Below, piece after piece: positions 12,901 to 24,976 of a stretch of DNA of 64,000 nt (position 1 is the stretch's first letter; each line of letters starts with the position of its first letter). The notes under the pieces are model-generated. The model saw only the letters and a list, made by a program, of their open reading frames with translations, did not search any database and was not told the DNA's origin. Both the position numbers and the translations under genes were made by a program. Source of the stretch: Dreissena polymorpha (lineage: Eukaryota > Mollusca > Bivalvia > Myida > Dreissenidae); assembly GCF_020536995.1 (NCBI RefSeq), contig NC_068357.1, forward strand, positions 57,799,349 through 57,863,348, in the 5' to 3' direction.

Positions 12901-15900
12901 GTGTGCTACATGAAGTCAGAATTCAACGCCAGGGACTCCGTGATCCAGTAACGCAACAATAGCTTGTGCATAAAGCATGAACATTCAAACAGAGCCCCAT
13001 TTCACCGACATGGAATGGCGGACATTTTTACAGTTTGGACAGTGGAGCAGACACTTTATTGAGTCAGCCTTCATTTTTAGTACAATCATGAACATAACAA
13101 GGTTTATTACTTCATATTATTCATAGAAATACACTAAAAATACTTAAAAGCATGTTTTTTGCCATTTTTTATCTATTTTTTATTGGGAATTTTGACTTTT
13201 TCAGGTAGAGGAATGTCTGCGACTAAGCCGAGGGCCACTGGATAAGGGTTGTTGATGGCAAAACAGGTAATAATGCGAAATTATTATCATGTACACAAGC
13301 AAATAAGCATATTTATGATGCTTAAGGTGTTAAATACTGTCATAATCAGGTTTGTGGTCACTCAAACCCTTGCCGTCATGCAATTCCCCGTGCAGTTTGT
13401 ATGGATAGTTCCGCGTCCTGACACGTAAAGCTTGTGCTTTGTTGGCGGCAGAAGTTGGCACTTAACAGGTTTATCCTTGTTCCTAAGCATGTATGCAGTG
13501 CATCTGAGTTGATATGCTACTTGTAACCCTACAATTAGCTTGTGTTTGGTATTGTTTTCTCACAATATGCTTACAGTCATGGTCCCGGCTTGAAAGGATG
13601 TGGCGTCCGACTTAAACATAGGATTGTTGTAGCAAGTGTCCCCTTCATCTTTTACCTTAGAGGGATCTTTTTTGAAAAAATGTGTCACTTTCAGCAACCA
13701 GTTTAGTTTTTTATTTGGTACATGCTTCTCTCATTCAGTGATTTAAGGGAAGTATTGGCTTTATTTGCTTGTCTTTGCATACAAAGGTGACATGGATCAA
13801 TGATATTTGTTGTGTTGAGAATTCTGCGGGAAGCTGTGTCCCCAGAAGATGTACTAGGAACCTCTTTCAGGAAGCCTGCATTGATCTGAGCTGCCTTTCT
13901 GCCCCTGTTACTTCATAGAACTTCATTTCTAAGCTTATAATGCTCTCCAACATATATGTATCTTGTTCATTTTAACCTTTCCTTTCAGTCTAAACCCCCA
14001 AAATGAGCATTTTTGTCTTTCGCTCAGTTATAAACGCCCATTTTGACCAGATTGCCACCATAAAAATAGTCAAAAGTACTTATTTTGTGCCCGAAATATG
14101 AAATTTTGTATTCTCTTGAACCTCTAAATGACAGCTGTCAGTGCATAGTGACCATCTGCTGCAGTTTAAAGGCACCCATGGCATTTTATACTAGAATATA
14201 TCATTGGCGAATGGTAAATAAATGGGCTCCGAGCAACAAGGCGCTTTCAAGATTTCACACTTTTATTAGTGTGAAACAACAAGTTATAGGAAGCTCATTG
14301 ATTTCTACACTTCAAAGTATCTTTGGTCTCTCATTTTTGCTTATTGGTTGTTTGTCTTGGATGAAATTGGATTTTTTTGCTTTGAAATTGACATTTTTGG
14401 GGGTATTTAAAAAAAACACACACAAAAAAGACATTATCAAAATTGCTTGGAGTGAAAATATCTAACAAGTTCATTCTTTCCCCACCCCGCATAAGCCCCA
14501 CGTGCCTGTCCATATGGTTTGTTTTGGTATTTTGTTGCAGATATTGAACACAACAGCTTTAAATCTTAAAGGGACGTTTAAGCTTTAACAGGCCTTAAAT
14601 CGCCTTCTTCGGACCAAAAACACCCGCATGTGAAAATGTGATCTAAAATGGCCAAATGGACAGATAATCCAGCCAAACTTAATATATTGGTGCAATATAA
14701 ATAGGAAGATAATAATATGCAAGAAAAACACATTTTATTCAGAACATATTTTTCCTTTAGGTTACAATATACTAAATCTTTTGGGAGTGCAATGCTATAC
14801 TCTTTAAAAACCTGAACATCATTTATAAGAAGACACAATTTTCTGTGTGGGCACTTGCCATGACTTTATTTTAGAATGTTTCTTTGTGCATGTGGTAGGG
14901 AAAACATTGATGTTTATCAGAAATTCACTCATTTGCTTGAAGGTTAAAGACTACATGAGACTTTGACAGATGGCGGGAAACCCTCATCCACTGGTACGAA
15001 CCCGGTAAATTGATGGCTGTAAAACAGTGACCGCTGATTCGCATCGAGTTCTTTCTTGCAAAACGCATGACCCCCCTTTTTTATTGTCTAAATCATTGCG
15101 GCTTGGAATGCTCTTTAAGAAAAGGTATGGTTATGGGGGTCTCTATGCGCAAAAGTTTGACTTTATTTTTTGTTGAAGTTATTGCTTTTACATTGAATTT
15201 GTGTAGGAAATCTTTTGGTATATTGTAACCTAAACTAGCTTTAGGTAAAAATGAAATATCATCTGCAAGTGCAAAATATGACTGGGAAAGCTGATTTTTG
15301 GTCATTTCTTAACAAAAGAGAAGAAAATAAGTGCCTTAAATGCATGAATTCAGATAATTTGACCTGGAATAGTTGTTTTTCAAGTTGACCCCCCACCCTG
15401 ATATACCCAAATAAGGGCTAAATTGCTTTCCGACTTGAATTCAAAGGCATATTGGTTGACCGTGTAGCGTTAGTGTGCTACATGAAGTCAGAATTCAACG
15501 CCAGGGACTCCGTGATCCAGTAACGCAACAATAGCTTGTGCATAAAGCATGAACATTCAAACAGAGCCCCATTTCACCGACATGGAATGGCGGACATTTT
15601 TACAGTTTGGACAGTGGAGCAGACACTTTATTGAGTCAGCCTTCATTTTTAGTACAATCATGAACATAACAAGGTTTATTACTTCATATTATTCATAGAA
15701 ATACACTAAAAATACTTAAAAGCATGTTTTTTGCCATTTTTTATCTATTTTTTATTGGGAATTTTGACTTTTTCAGGTAGAGGAATGTCTGCGACTAAGC
15801 CGAGGGCCACTGGATAAGGGTTGTTGATGGCAAAACAGGTAATAATGCGAAATTATTATCATGTACACAAGCAAATAAGCATATTTATGATGCTTAAGGT

Positions 15901-18900
15901 GTTAAATACTGTCATAATCAGGTTTGTGGTCACTCAAACCCTTGCCGTCATGCAATTCCCCGTGCAGTTTGTATGGATAGTTCCGCGTCCTGACACGTAA
16001 AGCTTGTGCTTTGTTGGCGGCAGAAGTTGGCACTTAACAGGTTTATCCTTGTTCCTAAGCATGTATGCAGTGCATCTGAGTTGATATGCTACTTGTAACC
16101 CTACAATTAGCTTGTGTTTGGTATTGTTTTCTCACAATATGCTTACAGTCATGGTCCCGGCTTGAAAGGATGTGGCGTCCGACTTAAACATAGGATTGTT
16201 GTAGCAAGTGTCCCCTTCATCTTTTACCTTAGAGGGATCTTTTTTGAAAAAATGTGTCACTTTCAGCAACCAGTTTAGTTTTTTATTTGGTACATGCTTC
16301 TCTCATTCAGTGATTTAAGGGAAGTATTGGCTTTATTTGCTTGTCTTTGCATACAAAGGTGACATGGATCAATGATATTTGTTGTGTTGAGAATTCTGCG
16401 GGAAGCTGTGTCCCCAGAAGATGTACTAGGAACCTCTTTCAGGAAGCCTGCATTGATCTGAGCTGCCTTTCTGCCCCTGTTACTTCATAGAACTTCATTT
16501 CTAAGCTTATAATGCTCTCCAACATATATGTATCTTGTTCATTTTAACCTTTCCTTTCAGTCTAAACCCCCAAAATGAGCATTTTTGTCTTTCGCTCAGT
16601 TATAAACGCCCATTTTGACCAGATTGCCACCATAAAAATAGTCAAAAGTACTTATTTTGTGCCCGAAATATGAAATTTTGTATTCTCTTGAACCTCTAAA
16701 TGACAGCTGTCAGTGCATAGTGACCATCTGCTGCAGTTTAAAGGCACCCATGGCATTTTATACTAGAATATATCATTGGCGAATGGTAAATAAATGGGCT
16801 CCGAGCAACAAGGCGCTTTCAAGATTTCACACTTTTATTAGTGTGAAACAACAAGTTATAGGAAGCTCATTGATTTCTACACTTCAAAGTATCTTTGGTC
16901 TCTCATTTTTGCTTATTGGTTGTTTGTCTTGGATGAAATTGGATTTTTTTTGCTTTGAAATTGACATTTTTGGGGGTATTTAAAAAAAACACACACAAAA
17001 AAGACATTATCAAAATTGCTTGGAGTGAAAATATCTAACAAGTTCATTCTTTCCCCACCCCGCATAAGCCCCACGTGCCTGTCCATATGGTTTGTTTTGG
17101 TATTTTGTTGCAGATATTGAACACAACAGCTTTAAATCTTAAAGGGACGTTTAAGCTTTAACAGGCCTTAAATCGCCTTCTTCGGACCAAAAACACCCGC
17201 ATGTGAAAATGTGATCTAAAATGGCCAAATGGACAGATAATCCAGCCAAACTTAATATATTGGTGCAATATAAATAGGAAGATAATAATATGCAAGAAAA
17301 ACACATTTTATTCAGAACATATTTTTCCTTTAGGTTACAATATACTAAATCTTTTGGGAGTGCAATGCTATACTCTTTAAAAACCTGAACATCATTTATA
17401 AGAAGACACAATTTTCTGTGTGGGCACTTGCCATGACTTTATTTTAGAATGTTTCTTTGTGCATGTGGTAGGGAAAACATTGATGTTTATCAGAAATTCA
17501 CTCATTTGCTTGAAGGTTAAAGACTACATGAGACTTTGACAGATGGCGGGAAACCCTCATCCACTGGTACGAACCCGGTAAATTGATGGCTGTAAAACAG
17601 TGACCGCTGATTCGCATCGAGTTCTTTCTTGCAAAACGCATGACCCCCCTTTTTTATTGTCTAAATCATTGCGGCTTGGAATGCTCTTTAAGAAAAGGTA
17701 TGGTTATGGGGGTCTCTATGCGCAAAAGTTTGACTTTATTTTTTGTTGAAGTTATTGCTTTTACATTGAATTTGTGTAGGAAATCTTTTGGTATATTGTA
17801 ACCTAAACTAGCTTTAGGTAAAAATGAAATATCATCTGCAAGTGCAAAATATGACTGGGAAAGCTGATTTTTGGTCATTTCTTAACAAAAGAGAAGAAAA
17901 TAAGTGCCTTAAATGCATGAATTCAGATAATTTGACCTGGAATAGTTGTTTTTCAAGTTGACCCCCCACCCTGATATACCCAAATAAGGGCTAAATTGCT
18001 TTCCGACTTGAATTCAAAGGCATATTGGTTGACCGTGTAGCGTTAGTGTGCTACATGAAGTCAGAATTCAACGCCAGGGACTCCGTGATCCAGTAACGCA
18101 ACAATAGCTTGTGCATAAAGCATGAACATTCAAACAGAGCCCCATTTCACCGACATGGAATGGCGGACATTTTTACAGTTTGGACAGTGGAGCAGACACT
18201 TTATTGAGTCAGCCTTCATTTTTAGTACAATCATGAACATAACAAGGTTTATTACTTCATATTATTCATAGAAATACACTAAAAATACTTAAAAGCATGT
18301 TTTTTGCCATTTTTTATCTATTTTTTATTGGGAATTTTGACTTTTTCAGGTAGAGGAATGTCTGCGACTAAGCCGAGGGCCACTGGATAAGGGTTGTTGA
18401 TGGCAAAACAGGTAATAATGCGAAATTATTATCATGTACACAAGCAAATAAGCATATTTATGATGCTTAAGGTGTTAAATACTGTCATAATCAGGTTTGT
18501 GGTCACTCAAACCCTTGCCGTCATGCAATTCCCCGTGCAGTTTGTATGGATAGTTCCGCGTCCTGACACGTAAAGCTTGTGCTTTGTTGGCGGCAGAAGT
18601 TGGCACTTAACAGGTTTATCCTTGTTCCTAAGCATGTATGCAGTGCATCTGAGTTGATATGCTACTTGTAACCCTACAATTAGCTTGTGTTTGGTATTGT
18701 TTTCTCACAATATGCTTACAGTCATGGTCCCGGCTTGAAAGGATGTGGCGTCCGACTTAAACATAGGATTGTTGTAGCAAGTGTCCCCTTCATCTTTTAC
18801 CTTAGAGGGATCTTTTTTGAAAAAATGTGTCACTTTCAGCAACCAGTTTAGTTTTTTATTTGGTACATGCTTCTCTCATTCAGTGATTTAAGGGAAGTAT

Positions 18901-21900
18901 TGGCTTTATTTGCTTGTCTTTGCATACAAAGGTGACATGGATCAATGATATTTGTTGTGTTGAGAATTCTGCGGGAAGCTGTGTCCCCAGAAGATGTACT
19001 AGGAACCTCTTTCAGGAAGCCTGCATTGATCTGAGCTGCCTTTCTGCCCCTGTTACTTCATAGAACTTCATTTCTAAGCTTATAATGCTCTCCAACATAT
19101 ATGTATCTTGTTCATTTTAACCTTTCCTTTCAGTCTAAACCCCCAAAATGAGCATTTTTGTCTTTCGCTCAGTTATAAACGCCCATTTTGACCAGATTGC
19201 CACCATAAAAATAGTCAAAAGTACTTATTTTGTGCCCGAAATATGAAATTTTGTATTCTCTTGAACCTCTAAATGACAGCTGTCAGTGCATAGTGACCAT
19301 CTGCTGCAGTTTAAAGGCACCCATGGCATTTTATACTAGAATATATCATTGGCGAATGGTAAATAAATGGGCTCCGAGCAACAAGGCGCTTTCAAGATTT
19401 CACACTTTTATTAGTGTGAAACAACAAGTTATAGGAAGCTCATTGATTTCTACACTTCAAAGTATCTTTGGTCTCTCATTTTTGCTTATTGGTTGTTTGT
19501 CTTGGATGAAATTGGATTTTTTTGCTTTGAAATTGACATTTTTGGGGGTATTTAAAAAAAACACACACAAAAAAGACATTATCAAAATTGCTTGGAGTGA
19601 AAATATCTAACAAGTTCATTCTTTCCCCACCCCGCATAAGCCCCACGTGCCTGTCCATATGGTTTGTTTTGGTATTTTGTTGCAGATATTGAACACAACA
19701 GCTTTAAATCTTAAAGGGACGTTTAAGCTTTAACAGGCCTTAAATCGCCTTCTTCGGACCAAAAACACCCGCATGTGAAAATGTGATCTAAAATGGCCAA
19801 ATGGACAGATAATCCAGCCAAACTTAATATATTGGTGCAATATAAATAGGAAGATAATAATATGCAAGAAAAACACATTTTATTCAGAACATATTTTTCC
19901 TTTAGGTTACAATATACTAAATCTTTTGGGAGTGCAATGCTATACTCTTTAAAAACCTGAACATCATTTATAAGAAGACACAATTTTCTGTGTGGGCACT
20001 TGCCATGACTTTATTTTAGAATGTTTCTTTGTGCATGTGGTAGGGAAAACATTGATGTTTATCAGAAATTCACTCATTTGCTTGAAGGTTAAAGACTACA
20101 TGAGACTTTGACAGATGGCGGGAAACCCTCATCCACTGGTACGAACCCGGTAAATTGATGGCTGTAAAACAGTGACCGCTGATTCGCATCGAGTTCTTTC
20201 TTGCAAAACGCATGACCCCCCCTTTTTTATTGTCTAAATCATTGCGGCTTGGAATGCTCTTTAAGAAAAGGTATGGTTATGGGGGTCTCTATGCGCAAAA
20301 GTTTGACTTTATTTTTTGTTGAAGTTATTGCTTTTACATTGAATTTGTGTAGGAAATCTTTTGGTATATTGTAACCTAAACTAGCTTTAGGTAAAAATGA
20401 AATATCATCTGCAAGTGCAAAATATGACTGGGAAAGCTGATTTTTGGTCATTTCTTAACAAAAGAGAAGAAAATAAGTGCCTTAAATGCATGAATTCAGA
20501 TAATTTGACCTGGAATAGTTGTTTTTCAAGTTGACCCCCCACCCTGATATACCCAAATAAGGGCTAAATTGCTTTCCGACTTGAATTCAAAGGCATATTG
20601 GTTGACCGTGTAGCGTTAGTGTGCTACATGAAGTCAGAATTCAACGCCAGGGACTCCGTGATCCAGTAACGCAACAATAGCTTGTGCATAAAGCATGAAC
20701 ATTCAAACAGAGCCCCATTTCACCGACATGGAATGGCGGACATTTTTACAGTTTGGACAGTGGAGCAGACACTTTATTGAGTCAGCCTTCATTTTTAGTA
20801 CAATCATGAACATAACAAGGTTTATTACTTCATATTATTCATAGAAATACACTAAAAATACTTAAAAGCATGTTTTTTGCCATTTTTTATCTATTTTTTA
20901 TTGGGAATTTTGACTTTTTCAGGTAGAGGAATGTCTGCGACTAAGCCGAGGGCCACTGGATAAGGGTTGTTGATGGCAAAACAGGTAATAATGCGAAATT
21001 ATTATCATGTACACAAGCAAATAAGCATATTTATGATGCTTAAGGTGTTAAATACTGTCATAATCAGGTTTGTGGTCACTCAAACCCTTGCCGTCATGCA
21101 ATTCCCCGTGCAGTTTGTATGGATAGTTCCGCGTCCTGACACGTAAAGCTTGTGCTTTGTTGGCGGCAGAAGTTGGCACTTAACAGGTTTATCCTTGTTC
21201 CTAAGCATGTATGCAGTGCATCTGAGTTGATATGCTACTTGTAACCCTACAATTAGCTTGTGTTTGGTATTGTTTTCTCACAATATGCTTACAGTCATGG
21301 TCCCGGCTTGAAAGGATGTGGCGTCCGACTTAAACATAGGATTGTTGTAGCAAGTGTCCCCTTCATCTTTTACCTTAGAGGGATCTTTTTTGAAAAAATG
21401 TGTCACTTTCAGCAACCAGTTTAGTTTTTTATTTGGTACATGCTTCTCTCATTCAGTGATTTAAGGGAAGTATTGGCTTTATTTGCTTGTCTTTGCATAC
21501 AAAGGTGACATGGATCAATGATATTTGTTGTGTTGAGAATTCTGCGGGAAGCTGTGTCCCCAGAAGATGTACTAGGAACCTCTTTCAGGAAGCCTGCATT
21601 GATCTGAGCTGCCTTTCTGCCCCTGTTACTTCATAGAACTTCATTTCTAAGCTTATAATGCTCTCCAACATATATGTATCTTGTTCATTTTAACCTTTCC
21701 TTTCAGTCTAAACCCCCAAAATGAGCATTTTTGTCTTTCGCTCAGTTATAAACGCCCATTTTGACCAGATTGCCACCATAAAAATAGTCAAAAGTACTTA
21801 TTTTGTGCCCGAAATATGAAATTTTGTATTCTCTTGAACCTCTAAATGACAGCTGTCAGTGCATAGTGACCATCTGCTGCAGTTTAAAGGCACCCATGGC

Positions 21901-22948
21901 ATTTTATACTAGAATATATCATTGGCGAATGGTAAATAAATGGGCTCCGAGCAACAAGGCGCTTTCAAGATTTCACACTTTTATTAGTGTGAAACAACAA
22001 GTTATAGGAAGCTCATTGATTTCTACACTTCAAAGTATCTTTGGTCTCTCATTTTTGCTTATTGGTTGTTTGTCTTGGATGAAATTGGATTTTTTTGCTT
22101 TGAAATTGACATTTTTGGGGGTATTTAAAAAAAACACACACAAAAAAGACATTATCAAAATTGCTTGGAGTGAAAATATCTAACAAGTTCATTCTTTCCC
22201 CACCCCGCATAAGCCCCACGTGCCTGTCCATATGGTTTGTTTTGGTATTTTGTTGCAGATATTGAACACAACAGCTTTAAATCTTAAAGGGACGTTTAAG
22301 CTTTAACAGGCCTTAAATCGCCTTCTTCGGACCAAAAACACCCGCATGTGAAAATGTGATCTAAAATGGCCAAATGGACAGATAATCCAGCCAAACTTAA
22401 TATATTGGTGCAATATAAATAGGAAGATAATAATATGCAAGAAAAACACATTTTATTCAGAACATATTTTTCCTTTAGGTTACAATATACTAAATCTTTT
22501 GGGAGTGCAATGCTATACTCTTTAAAAACCTGAACATCATTTATAAGAAGACACAATTTTCTGTGTGGGCACTTGCCATGACTTTATTTTAGAATGTTTC
22601 TTTGTGCATGTGGTAGGGAAAACATTGATGTTTATCAGAAATTCACTCATTTGCTTGAAGGTTAAAGACTACATGAGACTTTGACAGATGGCGGGAAACC
22701 CTCATCCACTGGTACGAACCCGGTAAATTGATGGCTGTAAAACAGTGACCGCTGATTCGCATCGAGTTCTTTCTTGCAAAACGCATGACCCCCCTTTTTT
22801 ATTGTCTAAATCATTGCGGCTTGGAATGCTCTTTAAGAAAAGGTATGGTTATGGGGGTCTCTATGCGCAAAAGTTTGACTTTATTTTTTGTTGAAGTTAT
22901 TGCTTTTACATTGAATTTGTGTAGGAAATCTTTTGGTATATTGTAACC
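9928..22948. repeat. Large tandem array, unit about 2,572 bp
   Basis: Using the recurring CCGCATGTGAAAATGTGATC as origin, the copies are 9,928-12,051 (shortened), 12,052-14,623, 14,624-17,196, 17,197-19,768, 19,769-22,341 and a partial 22,342-22,948. The full copies differ, as far as I can see by eye, only in homopolymer lengths. The first copy lacks about 448 bp and carries scattered one-base differences. The array stops abruptly after TTGTAACC at 22,948. The unit is AT-rich. On the plus strand it holds a 126-codon open frame without recognisable motifs. On the minus strand it holds a chain of coding-like but interrupted segments, described separately. I do not recognise the unit as a known satellite or transposon. 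Confidence 0.95.
12357..13912 (-). pseudogene. Unidentified decayed coding relic, one per array unit
   Basis: On the minus strand of each array unit (coordinates are for copy 2), several neighbouring stretches read like real protein: mixed composition, Cys/His and charged residues, few low-complexity runs. Recognisable pieces contain IIDPCHLCMQRQANK, EGDTCYNNPMFKSDATS, KHKLYVSGRGTIHTNCTG and, in the 70-codon stretch at 12,521-12,733, KNKVKLLRIETPITIPFLK. The chain is interrupted several times, so it looks broken. The interruptions recur in every full copy, so the decay came before the amplification. I cannot assign a family. A transposon gene, a virus-like element or a host gene fragment are all possible, so I treat it as a fossil. 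Confidence 0.45.
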
Positions 22949-23454
22949 ACAACACCCCCCAAAATACGTACATTTATATATATATATATGTGCTATTTCA
23001 ATCAGATGGTTACATATTTAATACAGAAAAATAATACATTATTCGCTGATCATTGCCCGAACAAAAAATGCTGTAATAAACGTTTCTGTACATTAAAAAA
23101 CACACTAAAAGTATTAATAAAATGGTATTTTTAACATCGGCCCTCCTCATGGCATCATTACTTCAACTAGTCCACTTGAAAAAAAAACTAAATAAGTGCA
23201 GTCCAATTTTATGTTTTTAAATTTTTAGAAGTTTTAATTTATTCACAGCTCATTAAAGACAATTAGGACGATATTTTTCATGGTTTCCGGTTTTCACGTT
23301 GTGTTTACTCCTGTGTGATGCTACGATTTTTAAATCACGTAACACAAAATTGTGCTATTTTGTTAATGGGTTATTAGTAGGGCTCGAATGGTCATTGTCC
23401 GCAAGGGTACTACTTAAATGTACCCCGGCTACTCTTAAGTATACTTAAAAAACA
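22949..23454. other. AT-rich junction region without a recognised gene
   Basis: Directly after the array comes a C-rich run, a short (AT)n tract and AT-rich sequence. No gene seen. Confidence 0.5.
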
Positions 23455-23762
23455 CCCGGTACGGAAAATATACTAACACGTTCCCGGCCAGTTAAGACTG
23501 AACCCGAGTTTTATCCCGCCCAAATCCGTTGTCGTAAAACGCGCTAAGGAAAACGTACAAAATTATATTTGAAAAATAAATCTTCCTCAACATGCGAGCG
23601 GGAGTTTCGATAATAAAACAACAACAACAACATACATAGGCTTTTTTTAAACATAATATTGACATACATATGAACACAAATAATTTGTTAAAAAAATAGC
23701 CGAGAACGACCAATTTATCGTTAGATTTCCGGTGTACGTTTCAGTATATTTTCCGTACCCAG
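23455..23762. mobile_element. Small element with inverted repeats (MITE-like)
   Basis: CCGGTACGGAAAATATACTA at about 23,456 reappears inverted at 23,729-23,762 (TCAGTATATTTTCCGTACCC), giving arms of about 33 bp with a few mismatches around some 240 bp. The interior holds a (CAA)n run and no credible gene. Outer ends and target duplication are unclear. Confidence 0.5.
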
Positions 23763-23929
23763 ATTCAGGCTTTGTTCAGGGCAAAATATTTTTATGACAA
23801 ATGCCAGATACACTAAATGTCGGGTTTCAGCTAAGAAATGATAACAAACTGTGATCATACCGAAAACAATCTAGACAAGGGCTGTTTGTAAACATGCATG
23901 CCCCCCATATGGGCTCTCAGCTGTAGTGA

Positions 23930-24592
23930 CAGCCATTGTGTGAATATGTTTTTTGTCACTGTGACCTTGACCTTTGGCCTAGTGACCTGAAAATCCATTG
24001 GGGTCATCTGCGAGTCATGATCAATCTACCTATCAAGTTTAATGATCCTAGGCATAAGCGTTCTTGAGTTATCATCCGGAAACTATTTTACTATTTTGGG
24101 TCACCGTGACCTTGACCTTTGACCTGAAATAAATAGGGGTCATCTGCGAGTCATGGTCAATCTACCTATCAAGTTTCATGATCCTAGGCATAAGCGTTCT
24201 TGAGTTATCATCCGGAAACCATTTTACTATTTCGGGTCACCGTGACCTTACCCTTTGACCAAGTGACCTAAAAATCAATAGGGGTCATCTGCGAGTCATG
24301 ATCAATCTACCTATCAAGTTTCATTATCCTAGGCATACGCGTTCTTGAGTTATCATCCGGAAACCATTTTACTATTTCGGGTCACCGTGATCTTGACCTT
24401 TGACCTAGTGACCTCAACATCAATAGGGGTCATCTGCGAGTTATGATCAACGTACCTATGAAGTTTCATGATCCTAGGCCCAAGCGTTTTTGAGTTATCA
24501 TCCGGAAACCACCTGGTGGACGGACCGACAGACCGACAGACCGACATGTGCAAAGCCATATACCCCCTCTTCTTCGAAGGGGGCATTAAAAT
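23930..24592. repeat. Bivalve-type dispersed repeat with four internal units
   Basis: Four units of about 136-145 bp each contain GTGACCTTGACCTTTGACC, then GGGGTCATCTGCGAGTCATG and TTCTTGAGTTATCATCCGG. The element ends with a GGACGGACCGACAGACCGAC run and a short hairpin, CCCCCTCTTCTTCGAAGGGGG. I recognise the layout as a repeat common in bivalve genomes, but I do not know its formal family. The TGACCT motifs are AGGTCA half-sites on the minus strand. Confidence 0.85.
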
Positions 24593-24976
24593 AGATACAC
24601 CTAAAGTAATGAAGTATTGGATTTCCGCGAGAAGATAATTTTATGAACATTTTGTTGTTAGGAGAAAAACAAAACTGAATCTTAAAACATTAACCAAGAT
24701 TTCGATAATGATATAATAAATGTGTACAAACAACATCAAAACGAGTAATTATTTTGATATAACATGCTATATTGGCAAATACAATGATAATAATACAATA
24801 ATATATATATGTTATATATAATACATAATATAATATAATAATACATCATGGACTTATTGTGCTATTTTTCACATCAGTTATTATGTAACGGGATTATTAT
24901 TCCCATGCCGCACTTTAGCAAACATAATCTTTGAGATAACTTGATGTTTTCACTGCTCGTCCTGAACCTTTCGCAG
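24593..24976. other. AT-rich spacer
   Basis: AT-rich, with short TATATA and ATAATA runs. No gene and no recognisable LTR. Confidence 0.5.
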
